NCBI GenBank assembly: GCA_009843505.1
Contig: VYDI01000028.1
Span: forward strand, 248,001-312,000
Source of the DNA: Holophagales bacterium
GTDB lineage: Bacteria > Acidobacteriota > Thermoanaerobaculia > Multivoradales > Multivoraceae
Direction: 5' to 3'
DNA: 64,000 bases
Positions within the stretch are counted from its first letter, which is position 1. Every line of letters starts with the position of its first letter. The notes under the pieces are model-generated. The model saw only the letters and a program-made list of their open reading frames with translations, had not been told where the DNA came from and did not search any database. Shown here in pieces: positions 8,359 through 16,686 of the stretch. Made by a program: the position numbers and the translations under genes.

Positions 8359-9474
8359 ATGAACCCGCACCTTCTCTACGCCGCCATCGACGGCGCCAAC
8401 ATCGCCTTCCTGTCGGTGCTCGCAATCCACCTGGTGACGTTGGCGCCGCGAAACCGGAACGTGCAGTTGATCGTGCTGCTCGCCTTCTGCACGGTCTGTG
8501 CGGTCGTGTCCGCCCGGCACTCCTACGTGGAAGTGCTCCCAGCCGAGTTCGCGGTGGACCTGGGACCGTTGATCGTTCCCATGAACCTCGCCAGGAACCT
8601 CACGTCCGGCGTGGTGATGCTCCTCTGTCACTCGATCTTTCAGGACCGAAAACGGTTGCCTCCGCCGCTGCTGGCGGTCTGGGCTGTACAGATGTCGCTC
8701 GAGGAGCCGCTCGAGTGGATGGCGCCGCCCGCCTGGGAGCAGGCACAGCCGCTCGCGACGTTCGTGGTCTTCGAGGTCGTCCCGTCAGCGCTCCAGCTCG
8801 TCATGCTCGGTTTCGCCCTCATCTGGGTGCTGCGCGAATCTGACGCCGACCTCGTGGAGGCGCGCCGCAAGACCCGGGCCGTGCTCGTCGTGCTGACGGT
8901 CGCTCAGATCGTGCTGGCCCTGCTCATCGAGCGCCTTGCCATGCAGATGTGGGCGCTGCCCATCGACGTCTTCTTCCCCGTGCATGCCGGCATCATCGCC
9001 TTCGGCCTGTTGCTGTCCGGCGCGATCGTCCTGCTGCTCCTTCGACCCGACTCCGTGCGATTCGTCGATCCGCGACGACCGACGCCCGTCGACGCCGTAG
9101 CCGACGTGAGCCGGCACGCGTACGACGTGGCGCGGATTCGCGCCGCCTTCGAATCCGAGCGGGTGTACCGGCGCCGGGGGCTCACGGTCGGCGCGCTCGC
9201 CAAGCACCTCAAGATACCGGAGTATCGGCTCCGCGCCTTGATCCACAACGATCTGGGCTATCGCAACTTCAACACCCTGCTGCACGACTACCGGGTGGCG
9301 GAGGTCAGTGAAGCGTTAGCCGATCCCTCGCAGGACGACACGCTCGTGCTCACGCTGGCCCTTGCGGCCGGCTACGACTCGATCTCGCCCTTCAACCGGG
9401 CGTTCCGGTCGCTCAAGGGGATGACACCGACCCAATTCCGCGCCCGCAGCCGGCAGAAGCTGGCCGATTCCTGA
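8359..9474 (+). CDS. Membrane-embedded AraC-type transcriptional regulator
   Basis: Protein of 371 residues. The first about 230 residues contain roughly six to seven hydrophobic membrane segments (for example IAFLSVLAIHLVTLA, LIVLLAFCTVCAVV, HAGIIAFGLLLSGAIVLLLL). After a charged linker, residues about 260-371 form an AraC-type double helix-turn-helix, with the second motif around AAGYDSISPFNRAFRSLKG, followed by MTPTQFR. This is the one-component membrane sensor-regulator layout, without a periplasmic binding domain. It sits directly upstream of an ABC export operon on the same strand and probably controls it; a 20-bp-spaced direct repeat overlaps its stop codon. The inducer is unknown. Confidence 0.88.
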   Translation: MNPHLLYAAIDGANIAFLSVLAIHLVTLAPRNRNVQLIVLLAFCTVCAVVSARHSYVEVLPAEFAVDLGPLIVPMNLARNLTSGVVMLLCHSIFQDRKRLPPPLLAVWAVQMSLEEPLEWMAPPAWEQAQPLATFVVFEVVPSALQLVMLGFALIWVLRESDADLVEARRKTRAVLVVLTVAQIVLALLIERLAMQMWALPIDVFFPVHAGIIAFGLLLSGAIVLLLLRPDSVRFVDPRRPTPVDAVADVSRHAYDVARIRAAFESERVYRRRGLTVGALAKHLKIPEYRLRALIHNDLGYRNFNTLLHDYRVAEVSEALADPSQDDTLVLTLALAAGYDSISPFNRAFRSLKGMTPTQFRARSRQKLADS

Positions 9475-9498
9475 AAACTCCGGGCGATTTCCGAAAAC
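9466..9498 (+). promoter_or_regulatory. Direct repeat, candidate AraC-type operator
   Basis: GATTCCTGAAAAC (9466-9478) recurs as GATTTCCGAAAAC (9486-9498), 11 of 13 matches, spaced exactly 20 bp start to start, that is on one face of the helix. AraC-family dimers typically bind direct repeats about 21 bp apart. Weaker GATT-containing echoes occur at 9514 and 9560. The repeat overlaps the regulator's stop codon and lies 95-127 bp before the ABC operon start. Confidence 0.45.
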
Positions 9499-9592
9499 GA
9501 CCACTGCTTCAACGATTCGCCGAGACAAGCTCCTCCGTCGAACCCTAGCTTCGCTCAACGATTGCGCCAGAAAGGCGCCAGGAGGTGTTGCG

Positions 9593-10303
9593 ATGAGTGA
9601 AGCGGAGAGTTCGCGAGTGAGCGAAGCGTTGGTCGAATGCCGAGACCTGACATACGCCTACACACGAGGCGGTCAGAAGCTCGTCGTGCTGGATCATCTC
9701 GATCTCACGGTTCAGAAGGGCGACTTCACGGCGTTGATGGGGCCATCCGGTTCCGGAAAGACGACGCTGCTGAACCTGATCGCCGGCCTGGACCGACCGG
9801 TGTCGGGCGAGGTTCGAGTCCTCGGAGTGCCGCTTGGCACCCTGAACTCGACGGCACTGGCTGAGTGGCGGGCGAGCCACGTCGGTTTCGTCTTCCAGTT
9901 CTACAACCTGTTGCCCGGGCTGTCCGCGGTCGCCAACGTCGAGCTGCCGCTGCTCCTGACATCGCTCACGAGAAAGCAGCGACGGCGGCATGCGGAGACT
10001 GCGCTTCAGATCGTCGGGATCGAGGATCGGGCCGCGCACAAGCCATCGGCCCTCTCGGGCGGCCAGCAACAGCGGGTCGCGATTGCCCGCGCGATCGTCA
10101 CCGACCCGACGTTGCTGGTGTGCGACGAACCGACCGGCGACCTCGACCGGGAGACCGCGACCGGCGTGCTGTCGCTCCTCCAGTCGCTGAATCGCGAAAT
10201 GGGAAAGACCATCATCATGGTCACGCACGACCCCCAGGCCGCGGAGTACGCCGATTCCGTGGTTCACCTGGACAAGGGCGCACTGATCGGAGCGGCGGCA
10301 TGA
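9593..10303 (+). CDS. ABC exporter ATPase, MacB/LolD type
   Basis: ATP-binding subunit of 236 residues driving the two permeases downstream. Walker A GPSGSGKTT is residues 50-58, the Q-loop lies in FQFYNLLPG, the signature LSGGQQQ is 154-160 and Walker B LLVCDEP is 174-180, followed by a switch histidine in VTHD. The YxF...LNLIAGLDRP pattern is that of the LolD/MacB/FtsE group, which powers mechanotransmission across the periplasm rather than classic transport. A strong AGGAGG (9580-9585) precedes the ATG, next to a small hairpin GCGCC-AGAAA-GGCGC (9564-9578). The stop overlaps the next start as ATGA. Confidence 0.95.
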   Translation: MSEAESSRVSEALVECRDLTYAYTRGGQKLVVLDHLDLTVQKGDFTALMGPSGSGKTTLLNLIAGLDRPVSGEVRVLGVPLGTLNSTALAEWRASHVGFVFQFYNLLPGLSAVANVELPLLLTSLTRKQRRRHAETALQIVGIEDRAAHKPSALSGGQQQRVAIARAIVTDPTLLVCDEPTGDLDRETATGVLSLLQSLNREMGKTIIMVTHDPQAAEYADSVVHLDKGALIGAAA

Positions 10304-11463
10304 CGTGGCTGAGCCTGGTCAGAACCGGACTGTGGCGCAAACCGACCCGGACGGTGCTCACGACGCTGTCGCTGACGGTGGCCTTCGTCCTGTTCATGCT
10401 GCTGCGCGCTCTCACCGCAGCTTTCACGGGCGGCACCAGCGTTCCGGGCGTCCAACGGCTGCTCGTCGACGCCAAGTACGCGATGACCGACAACCTGCCG
10501 CTCGCCGCGGTGCAGAGCGTGCGAGAGATGCCCGGCGTGGCCGGGGCAACGCAGATGAGCTGGTTCGGCGGCTACTACCAGGATCCGGCGCACGCCTTCG
10601 CCAAAGCCCCCGTCGACCAGACGCAGTACTTCCGCGTCTTTCCCGAACTGGTCATCGCCGACGATGTGCTCGCCCGGTTCCAGGCATCGCGCCGGGCCGT
10701 GGTCGTTCCCGTCGCCATGGCGGACGAGTACGGCTGGCGGACCGGCGACCTCATCCCGATCGTCGGCGACATCTGGCCGAAGTCGGACGGATCGTGGGAC
10801 TGGGAGTTCGAGGTCGCGGGGACCTACGAAGTACCGCCCGGAAGCGTTCTCCAGCCGTGGTTCCTGCTCCGCTACGACTACTTCAACGAATCGGTCGCGG
10901 ACTGGGCGAGGAACGAGGTCGGCTGGGTCGTGGCGCGCCTGGACGACGGCGTCGATCCCAAGGTGGTGGTCGACGCCATCGATGGCCGCTTCGAGAACTC
11001 GTCCGACCCGACACGTTCGCTGTCCGAGGATGAGTGGAGCCGGCAGTTCGCGAACCAGCTTGGAGACATCGGCCTCATCGCGACCCTGATCCTCGGCGCC
11101 GTGTTCTTCACGATGCTCCTGCTGACGGCCAACGTCGCCGCGCTGGCGTTTCGCGAGCGCGTGCCGGAGCTGGCCGTCATGAAGGCCCTTGGATTCAGGG
11201 ACGGCACCGCCGCGGTCGTGGTGCTCGCCGAGGCCCTGGCACTCTGCCTCATGGGTGTCGTGGGCGGTGTCGCGATCGGATTCGGGCTCGAAATGCCGCT
11301 GAATGCGCAGCTCGCACCTGTCGTCGGCCGCTTCCAGATGAGTTGGCTCGACGCCGGGTTGGCCGTCGCGATCGCGGGGGGGCTGGGGCTGGCCATCGGC
11401 TTGCCGCCGGCGGTCGCCGCGAAACGCCTGTCGATTGTCCGCGCACTAAGGGAGATCAGTTAG
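10300..11463 (+). CDS. MacB/FtsX-like ABC permease 1
   Basis: Permease subunit of 387 residues. One N-terminal membrane helix (TTLSLTVAFVLFMLLRALTA) is followed by a periplasmic domain of about 220 residues and three C-terminal helices (IATLILGAVFFTMLLLTANV; VLAEALALCLMGVVGGVAIG; AGLAVAIAGGLGLAIGLPPA), the MacB/LolC topology. The FRERVPELAVMKALGF segment is the cytoplasmic coupling loop that contacts the ATPase. The ATG overlaps the ATPase stop (ATGA at 10300-10303). It probably forms a heterodimer with the equally long permease 2, which starts at the very next base after its stop. Confidence 0.92.
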   Translation: MTWLSLVRTGLWRKPTRTVLTTLSLTVAFVLFMLLRALTAAFTGGTSVPGVQRLLVDAKYAMTDNLPLAAVQSVREMPGVAGATQMSWFGGYYQDPAHAFAKAPVDQTQYFRVFPELVIADDVLARFQASRRAVVVPVAMADEYGWRTGDLIPIVGDIWPKSDGSWDWEFEVAGTYEVPPGSVLQPWFLLRYDYFNESVADWARNEVGWVVARLDDGVDPKVVVDAIDGRFENSSDPTRSLSEDEWSRQFANQLGDIGLIATLILGAVFFTMLLLTANVAALAFRERVPELAVMKALGFRDGTAAVVVLAEALALCLMGVVGGVAIGFGLEMPLNAQLAPVVGRFQMSWLDAGLAVAIAGGLGLAIGLPPAVAAKRLSIVRALREIS

Positions 11464-12627
11464 ATGCTCAAGCAAACAGCCGCCGTCACCCGCATGAGTC
11501 TGGAGAGCCTTGGCTCGCGTGCCGCCCCGAGCGCGACGGTCGTCGTCGGTTCGGCGGCCGTGGTCGCCGTGCTGCTCGGCCTGCTCGCGATGTCCTCGGG
11601 CTTCCGATCCGCTCTCGTGGATACGGCCAGGCCCGATCGAGGGCTGATCCTCAGGAACGGCAGCAACAACGAGATGGACGGGTGGATCGATTCTCAGGAG
11701 CTCGCGATCCTCGAGACGTATGAGGGCCTCGACGTCACCAGCGGGGAGATCTACACAACCCTCACCGTGCCGAAGCGCGGGGCCGGCACCACGGTCGACG
11801 TCGTCTGCCGCGGCGTCACAGCGGCGGCGTTCACGTTGCGCCCCGAGCTGAGGATCGTCAGTGGACGCACGCTGGTGCCGGGAAGAAACGAGGTCATCGT
11901 GGGCGCTTCCGCCGCGCGGCAGTACGCCGGACTCGACGTGGGCGACAGGGTGCAGGCGCGCACCGCGGTGCTCGAAGTCGTCGGCCACTTCGCCGCCGAG
12001 GGTGCCGCGGCGGAGTCGGAGATCTGGATGGACCGCGCGATCGCGCAGAGCGTCTTCCGTCGCACGTCCGCTGTCAGCGTCGCCCGCGTCAAGCTGGCTG
12101 CGAACGCCGACGTGCAGGCATTGAACCAGCGCCTCGCCGCCGATCCCCGTCTGACCAGCACGCTGATTCCAGAGCAGGAGTTCTTCGCCGCCCTGTCGGC
12201 ATCACGCGCCGCGCTGATCGACGCCTTCGCCTACCTGATCGCCGGCATCATGGCCCTCGGGTCGGTGTTCGGCGCGCTGGCCACGATGTTCACAGCCGTC
12301 AGCCGGCGCTCGGTCGAGATCGCAACCCTCCGCGCGCTCGGTTTCCACTCCGTTCCGGTCGTCGTCTCGGTCCTGGTCGAGGCGACGGTGCTCGCCGTCG
12401 CCGGGGGAGTCCTGGGCGCCGCCGTCGTGTACACGGTTCTTGACGGCTACACCGCGTCGACTCTCAACCCGGCCGCGGGGTCCCAACTGGCCTTCGCGTT
12501 CCGGGTGACACCGGAGTCGATTGGGCTCGGTCTCGCCTGGGCCATCGCAGTCGGCGTCATCGGCGGCCTGACGCCGGCGATACGCGCGGCGCGCCTACCG
12601 ATCACAACCGTTCTGCGGGGGGCCTGA
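11464..12627 (+). CDS. MacB/FtsX-like ABC permease 2
   Basis: Second permease, also 387 residues with the same topology: an N-terminal helix (SATVVVGSAAVVAVLLGLLA), a large periplasmic domain and three C-terminal helices. The coupling segment SRRSVEIATLRALGFHS parallels that of permease 1. The ATG is immediately adjacent to the previous stop, indicating coupled translation and 1:1 stoichiometry. The two permeases are clearly paralogous in layout but diverged in the periplasmic part, which suggests a heterodimeric exporter. Three bases separate it from the membrane fusion protein gene. Confidence 0.92.
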   Translation: MLKQTAAVTRMSLESLGSRAAPSATVVVGSAAVVAVLLGLLAMSSGFRSALVDTARPDRGLILRNGSNNEMDGWIDSQELAILETYEGLDVTSGEIYTTLTVPKRGAGTTVDVVCRGVTAAAFTLRPELRIVSGRTLVPGRNEVIVGASAARQYAGLDVGDRVQARTAVLEVVGHFAAEGAAAESEIWMDRAIAQSVFRRTSAVSVARVKLAANADVQALNQRLAADPRLTSTLIPEQEFFAALSASRAALIDAFAYLIAGIMALGSVFGALATMFTAVSRRSVEIATLRALGFHSVPVVVSVLVEATVLAVAGGVLGAAVVYTVLDGYTASTLNPAAGSQLAFAFRVTPESIGLGLAWAIAVGVIGGLTPAIRAARLPITTVLRGA

Positions 12628-12630
12628 GTC

Positions 12631-13851
12631 ATGGCAGCGTCACTCGACGAGCTGAAGATCGACCGGTCGCGGGGCGGCCGGTCCGGGATCGTGCGAATCG
12701 TCTGGCTGACTCTCGTCCTCGCCGCTCTGGGCGGCGGGGGCCTTGCTGGCTGGCTCTGGTGGGAAGGGGCCCGGATTCCCGCTGTGCGGACCGCGATGGT
12801 GCGTCAGACGTTGCCGGCCGACGGCCAGCCGACGGTGCTCAACGCTTCGGGCTACGTCAGGGCTCGCCTGCAGTCGACCGTCTCTTCAAAGATCACGGGG
12901 CGCATCGCCGAAGTTCTCGTCGAGGAGGGAATGGCGGTGAGCGAAGGCCAGGTCCTCGCCCGACTTGACGACACGACCGAGCGGTCGCATCTGGCGCTGG
13001 CAGAGGCCCAGCTCCGCGCCGTGCGGAGCGCCCTGGTTGAGCTCGAGGTGCGACACGAGGAGGCCCGACTCGACCTCCGTCGCCAGCGCCAGCTCCTGGA
13101 CCATCGGCTGATCGGACAGGCGGACTTCGACGCGACGCAGGCCGACGCGGACTCGCTTCAGGCGCGGATCGCCAACCAGCGGGAACAGGAGGTGGTGGCC
13201 GAGCGCGAGATCGACGTGCGACGAACGGCCCGGGAGGACACCGTCATCCGAGCGCCGTTCAGCGGCGTGGCCATTTCCAGGGACGCCCAGCCGGGAGAGA
13301 TCATCTCCCCGATGAGCGCCGGCGGCGGCTTCACGCGCACCGGCGTCTGCACCATTGTCGACATGTCGTCACTCGAGATCGAGGTCGACGTCAACGAGAG
13401 CTACATCGACCGCGTCTCGCCCGGACAGCGCGTGGTTGCGACCCTGAACGCCTACCCCGACTGGGAGATACCGGCCCGCGTCATCACGACGATTCCGGCC
13501 GCCGATCGCCAGCGCGCAACGGTCCTGGTGCGTATCGGGTTCGACGAGTTCGGTGACCCCCGCATCCTGCCGGACATGGGCGTGAACGTGGCCTTCCTCG
13601 AAGGCGGACCGCCGGAAGAAGAGGTCCCCGATGCCGCACCGAGACTCTGGATCCCGTCGGAGGCGTTGAGAAGCGATGGCGGCCGTCCGGTGGTCTTCGT
13701 GGTGCGCGGTGAAACGGTCGAACGACGGTCCGTCACCACCGGTCTTGAGGACGGCGGCGACGTCGAAGTGCTGGCTGGCGTCTCGGCCGGCGAGCGGGTT
13801 GTGGTCGAGGGGCCACCGGTGGCCAGCGGCGACCGCGTGGTGGCCGACTGA
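12631..13851 (+). CDS. HlyD/MacA-type membrane fusion protein
   Basis: Periplasmic adaptor of 406 residues. A single N-terminal helix (IVWLTLVLAALGGGGLAGWL) anchors it, followed by a split biotinyl-lipoyl domain (SGYVRARLQSTVSSKITGRI and DTVIRAPFSGVAIS), an alpha-helical hairpin rich in Leu/Arg/Glu (about 115-190) and beta-barrel plus membrane-proximal domains. It would link the permeases to an outer-membrane factor; no TolC-like gene is in the window, so a shared TolC is assumed. Last gene of the regulator-ATPase-permease-permease-adaptor operon. A convergent hairpin follows at 13944. Confidence 0.93.
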   Translation: MAASLDELKIDRSRGGRSGIVRIVWLTLVLAALGGGGLAGWLWWEGARIPAVRTAMVRQTLPADGQPTVLNASGYVRARLQSTVSSKITGRIAEVLVEEGMAVSEGQVLARLDDTTERSHLALAEAQLRAVRSALVELEVRHEEARLDLRRQRQLLDHRLIGQADFDATQADADSLQARIANQREQEVVAEREIDVRRTAREDTVIRAPFSGVAISRDAQPGEIISPMSAGGGFTRTGVCTIVDMSSLEIEVDVNESYIDRVSPGQRVVATLNAYPDWEIPARVITTIPAADRQRATVLVRIGFDEFGDPRILPDMGVNVAFLEGGPPEEEVPDAAPRLWIPSEALRSDGGRPVVFVVRGETVERRSVTTGLEDGGDVEVLAGVSAGERVVVEGPPVASGDRVVAD

Positions 13852-13943
13852 TGCGTAGCCCGGCGGCGCCGATCATCGCCTTCTGCATCGAGCTCGTCGA
13901 CGACGCGTCGCAACGACTCGAGCCGTCATTGTGGCGCCGACGT

Positions 13944-13959
13944 TGACCGTCACCGGTCA
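13944..13959. terminator. Convergent hairpin, possible bidirectional terminator
   Basis: TGACCG (13944-13949), loop TCAC, CGGTCA (13954-13959): a perfect 6-bp stem between the convergent adaptor and PhzF-like genes, overlapping the latter's stop codon. There is no T-tract, so intrinsic termination is uncertain. Confidence 0.3.
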
Positions 13960-14757
13960 CTCGACGCGGAGTTCGCCCTCAAGAATGACCACGGCCTGAC
14001 TCTTGATGCGGAGGCCCGCTTCGGTGATCGCGACCTCCATGAAGCCGGAACGCCGGGAGCACTGGAACGACCGCATCTCCTTCTTGCCCAGTTTCTTCGA
14101 CCAATAGGGCGCAAGGAAAGTGTGGGTGCCTCCTGTTACAGGGTCTTCGTTTGTTCCTGCCCAGGGCCAGAAGTAGCGTGAGTAGAAGTCGTACTCACCT
14201 TTCCCGGCAGCAGTCACCAGGACCCCGTCAATTGACTCGTGCGACCGGTACAACGCCTCAAAGTCCGGCGAAAGATCGATGAGCTCCTCAGGATCGGCAA
14301 TCTCAAGCAGCAAGATGTTTGTTTCCTGGTTGTACACCGCGTTTTCGATCGACTCGATGCCCAGCGCTGACAGCAACTCTGGCGGCGCTTCAGCCGGGCG
14401 TGTGTCGTAGAGCGGGAAGGTCATGGTGATCTCACCGTCAGAGACGCTCGTACCGAGCGAGATGTTCTGAATGTTCACGAACGTCACGTGTCCGATCCGA
14501 TACAACTCGGACACCACCTTGGCGGATGCGAGCGTGGCGTGCCCGCAAAGCGGGATCTCCTTCTTGGGAGAAAAGAAGCGAATGGAGAATGAGTCGGGTC
14601 GCGAGAGCGACCGAAGAAAGGCGGTCTCGGAGAGATTCAGCTCCCGTGCAATGTCCAGCATCCTCTCATCGCTTAGGGGTCGCTCAACAAGGCAGACCCC
14701 GGCAGGGTTTCCCTTGAAGGCAGTGTCGGTGAAGGAGTCGACTATGAAAGTTCTCAT
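13957..14757 (-). CDS. PhzF-family isomerase/epimerase-like protein
   Basis: PhzF-like protein of 266 residues with the diaminopimelate-epimerase fold. The N-terminal signature VDSFTDTAFKGNPAGVC and the catalytic Glu44 in NLSETAFL are present, as is the second-half segment AGTNEDPVTGGTHTFLAPYW. Most PhzF relatives have no assigned substrate; there are no phenazine genes here, so a phenazine role is unlikely. Base composition is visibly lower in GC than its surroundings (one 60-base line at 14281 has 31 G/C), and codon use is less biased, consistent with recent acquisition. It lies 144 bases downstream of the AbiE pair on the same strand. Confidence 0.88.
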   Translation of the reverse strand: MRTFIVDSFTDTAFKGNPAGVCLVERPLSDERMLDIARELNLSETAFLRSLSRPDSFSIRFFSPKKEIPLCGHATLASAKVVSELYRIGHVTFVNIQNISLGTSVSDGEITMTFPLYDTRPAEAPPELLSALGIESIENAVYNQETNILLLEIADPEELIDLSPDFEALYRSHESIDGVLVTAAGKGEYDFYSRYFWPWAGTNEDPVTGGTHTFLAPYWSKKLGKKEMRSFQCSRRSGFMEVAITEAGLRIKSQAVVILEGELRVE

Positions 14758-14901
14758 TCACTCTCGCTTGGTCGGAAACGCGTCGCGTTGGCGTGCGTCG
14801 TCCCCCGTTTCGTCGGCACAAGGCGCCGGACACTACACGAAGCCCCCCTTGGAATGAGGAGACTCAGGCCCTAGCCCGCGAGCAGCACGAATGAACCGCC
14901 T

Positions 14902-15954
14902 TCAGAGGGACGGACCAGTCCCGGGGCCGCAAGCGCGAGGTCGGCCCGTCCGGTTGGCCCGATCCTCGATCGCCCGGCAGGCATCCATCAACACGCCAAA
15001 CGGCTCCGCTTCGTCGAGTAGCCACCCGCCCTCCACCATCCGCGCGTAGTCGTCGGCCAAGGCCGACAGCGCGCCTCCAGCGGGAACGAGCCGCAAGCCG
15101 CCGGTCACTGCCGCTCCGTAGTCCACCCAGTTGCCCGACGCGTCCTTCGCTCGGAAGAACGCGGCCTTGTGTGCCGCAACCTCCTCCGCGATCCTGCGGT
15201 CCGCCAGGGCGCTGGTCACGACACCGGACTCGTCGAGCCGCACGAGATCGTGCCAATGCCGGGCGAACCCATCGCCGCGCCCCCGCCGCTGCACACAGTA
15301 CACATGCGCCGCCGTTGCCTTCTCCCAGAACGTACGCTCCGCCTGCAAGACCCGGGGCTTCGCCGTCGGAAACTCCACGCCCGGCACATGGTCCGCCGCG
15401 TCGCAGCGAACCCCCATCGCCGCATTGGGCTCCCCGGTCGCCCGGCCACCGAACTCGAGCTTCACTTCCGGCCGCCCGTAGTCCGTACCCTCCTGCAACG
15501 CGGCGTACCGGATGACCACGTCGCCGCCTTCAACCGCGACCTTTCCGCCCGGCTCGACGACCTGCAACGACCGAGCGAGCGTCGGCGCGGCGACTTCGTG
15601 TAACCAGGTGCTCAGAGCACGACCCACGGCCTTGGTCCACCGCTTCTCCTGACTCCGGCTTGGCGGCAGTGCATCCGGGTGATCGCGGACCAACTCCGGC
15701 GCAAGCGCTCGAATGTCGTAGCTGAGGTCGATGTCCTCCGAGAAACGGCGAATGGCGCCGTAGGCCTTGGACAGGGACGTACCGCCCTTGAAGACGAGCG
15801 GCGCCCCGAGCGGGCCGGCGAACAGGGTTTCGAGCGACCACACGACCCAGATGTCCTTCTCCAGCAGATAGGCGGGCCGGCCCGATGCGCTTGCCGCGAC
15901 ATCGAGCACTTCCCGGCGATCGTCGAAGGTCAGCTCCAGATATCGCTCAGCCAT
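14902..15954 (-). CDS. abiEii: AbiEii-type nucleotidyltransferase toxin
   Basis: Toxin component of a type IV abortive-infection/toxin-antitoxin pair, 350 residues. The nucleotidyltransferase signature is FKGGTSLSKAYG followed by RRFSEDIDLSYD, giving the GGTxLxK and DxD catalytic residues of the AbiEii family. Related toxins add nucleotides to RNA, for example tRNA 3' ends in MenT-type members; the exact target here is unknown. The ATG overlaps the antitoxin stop by 8 bases (15947-15954), the usual antitoxin-first order. GC content matches the host, unlike the PhzF-like neighbour. The C-terminal about 20 residues are poorly conserved. Confidence 0.88.
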   Translation of the reverse strand: MAERYLELTFDDRREVLDVAASASGRPAYLLEKDIWVVWSLETLFAGPLGAPLVFKGGTSLSKAYGAIRRFSEDIDLSYDIRALAPELVRDHPDALPPSRSQEKRWTKAVGRALSTWLHEVAAPTLARSLQVVEPGGKVAVEGGDVVIRYAALQEGTDYGRPEVKLEFGGRATGEPNAAMGVRCDAADHVPGVEFPTAKPRVLQAERTFWEKATAAHVYCVQRRGRGDGFARHWHDLVRLDESGVVTSALADRRIAEEVAAHKAAFFRAKDASGNWVDYGAAVTGGLRLVPAGGALSALADDYARMVEGGWLLDEAEPFGVLMDACRAIEDRANRTGRPRACGPGTGPSL

Positions 15955-16540
15955 GGGCCACTGCGTTCACCGGCCCGGCCAACCACCCCGGCATCTGCGC
16001 GCTCACGCTGCCGAGTTCCCGGCGCTCCTCCTCGCTCAACCGTTCCCGCACCAGCCCCGTCGCTTCACCAGCCCGGTCGCGCCCGAGCCAGGCGAGCGCC
16101 CGGACCGCCTCACCGGCACGCCGGCCGGCCAGCGCCAATTGCCACGGCGGCGCATGGCGCAACTCGACCCGCTCGCGGCCAAGCGTCAGCGTTCGGCTGG
16201 GCCCCGACGTCAGAAAGACGCGCCTGACGGGCACCTGCCCGGTGAGGCCGAGCACGTTGGCCGCCATCGCGCCACTGTTCGCGATCCGCTCCCCGCGCGC
16301 GGCCGCGAGTGCCGTGACTGTCTTCTCGACAGACGGCGCGCGGCGGCCGAAACGGCTCTCTACCGGTAGAACATACACACCACGCCCCGCCCGCAGCAGC
16401 GCGCCGCGCCGCACCAGACGCGACAGGGCCTGGTCGATCGCCGCCCGACTGCCGAGGTGCAACAGCCCCTTCGCCAGCACCGGGGCACCTTCCGGCTGTT
16501 CTTCCGCGTACCGCAGTACCGTTTCGCTCAATCGTTCCAT
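15947..16540 (-). CDS. abiEi: AbiEi/DUF6088-type antitoxin regulator
   Basis: Antitoxin partner of AbiEii, 197 residues. The N-terminal about 70 residues form a winged helix (LHLGSRAAIDQALSRLVRRG, then GRGVYVLP wing), followed by the AbiEi C-terminal domain with ERIANSGAMAANVLGLTGQV. In characterised systems AbiEi represses its own promoter through inverted repeats and counteracts AbiEii without direct contact. I chose the ATG at 16540 because AGAGG lies about nine bases upstream; a GTG at 16549 is the alternative and has no spaced ribosome site. An inverted repeat lies just upstream at 16555-16588. Confidence 0.82.
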   Translation of the reverse strand: MERLSETVLRYAEEQPEGAPVLAKGLLHLGSRAAIDQALSRLVRRGALLRAGRGVYVLPVESRFGRRAPSVEKTVTALAAARGERIANSGAMAANVLGLTGQVPVRRVFLTSGPSRTLTLGRERVELRHAPPWQLALAGRRAGEAVRALAWLGRDRAGEATGLVRERLSEEERRELGSVSAQMPGWLAGPVNAVAHG

Positions 16541-16554
16541 GGCGAACACCTCTC

Positions 16555-16588
16555 GACTGTCGGAACTTTATCTCTTTTTCTGACAGTC
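16555..16588 (-). promoter_or_regulatory. Inverted repeat, candidate AbiEi operator/promoter
   Basis: GACTGTC (16555-16561) and its perfect complement GACAGTC (16582-16588) extend to 12-base arms with 10 matches, separated by an AT-rich centre. On the minus strand the centre carries AAAGATAAAGT, with TAAAGT as a possible -10 and TTTGAA about 16 bases before it as a possible -35. Placement immediately upstream of the antitoxin start fits autoregulation by the winged-helix AbiEi. Confidence 0.5.
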
Positions 16589-16642
16589 TTCAAAGAGTCG
16601 GCGAACGAGGAATCACGCCGGAGTCATCGCTTCGAGACGCGT

Positions 16643-16660
16643 CGGCCGTCAGGGCGGCCG
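16643..16660 (-). terminator. Hairpin downstream of moaX
   Basis: CGGCCG (16643-16648), loop TCAGGG, CGGCCG (16655-16660), followed nearer moaX by a perfect 12-base palindrome CGGCGTACGCCG at 16666-16677. Both lie just after the moaX stop. There is no T-tract, so it is only a candidate transcription end. Confidence 0.3.
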
Positions 16661-16686
16661 CGCTTCGGCGTACGCCGGACAGGCCT

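Noticed and set aside
8316..9592. tRNA or small RNA genes in the intergenic spaces
   Set aside because: No cloverleaf or T-loop sequence was seen in this or the other gaps over 90 bases; a tRNAscan or covariance search would be needed to exclude them formally.
13957..14757. PhzF-like gene as evidence of a phenazine cluster
   Set aside because: No other phz genes are present; most PhzF relatives are unrelated to phenazines.
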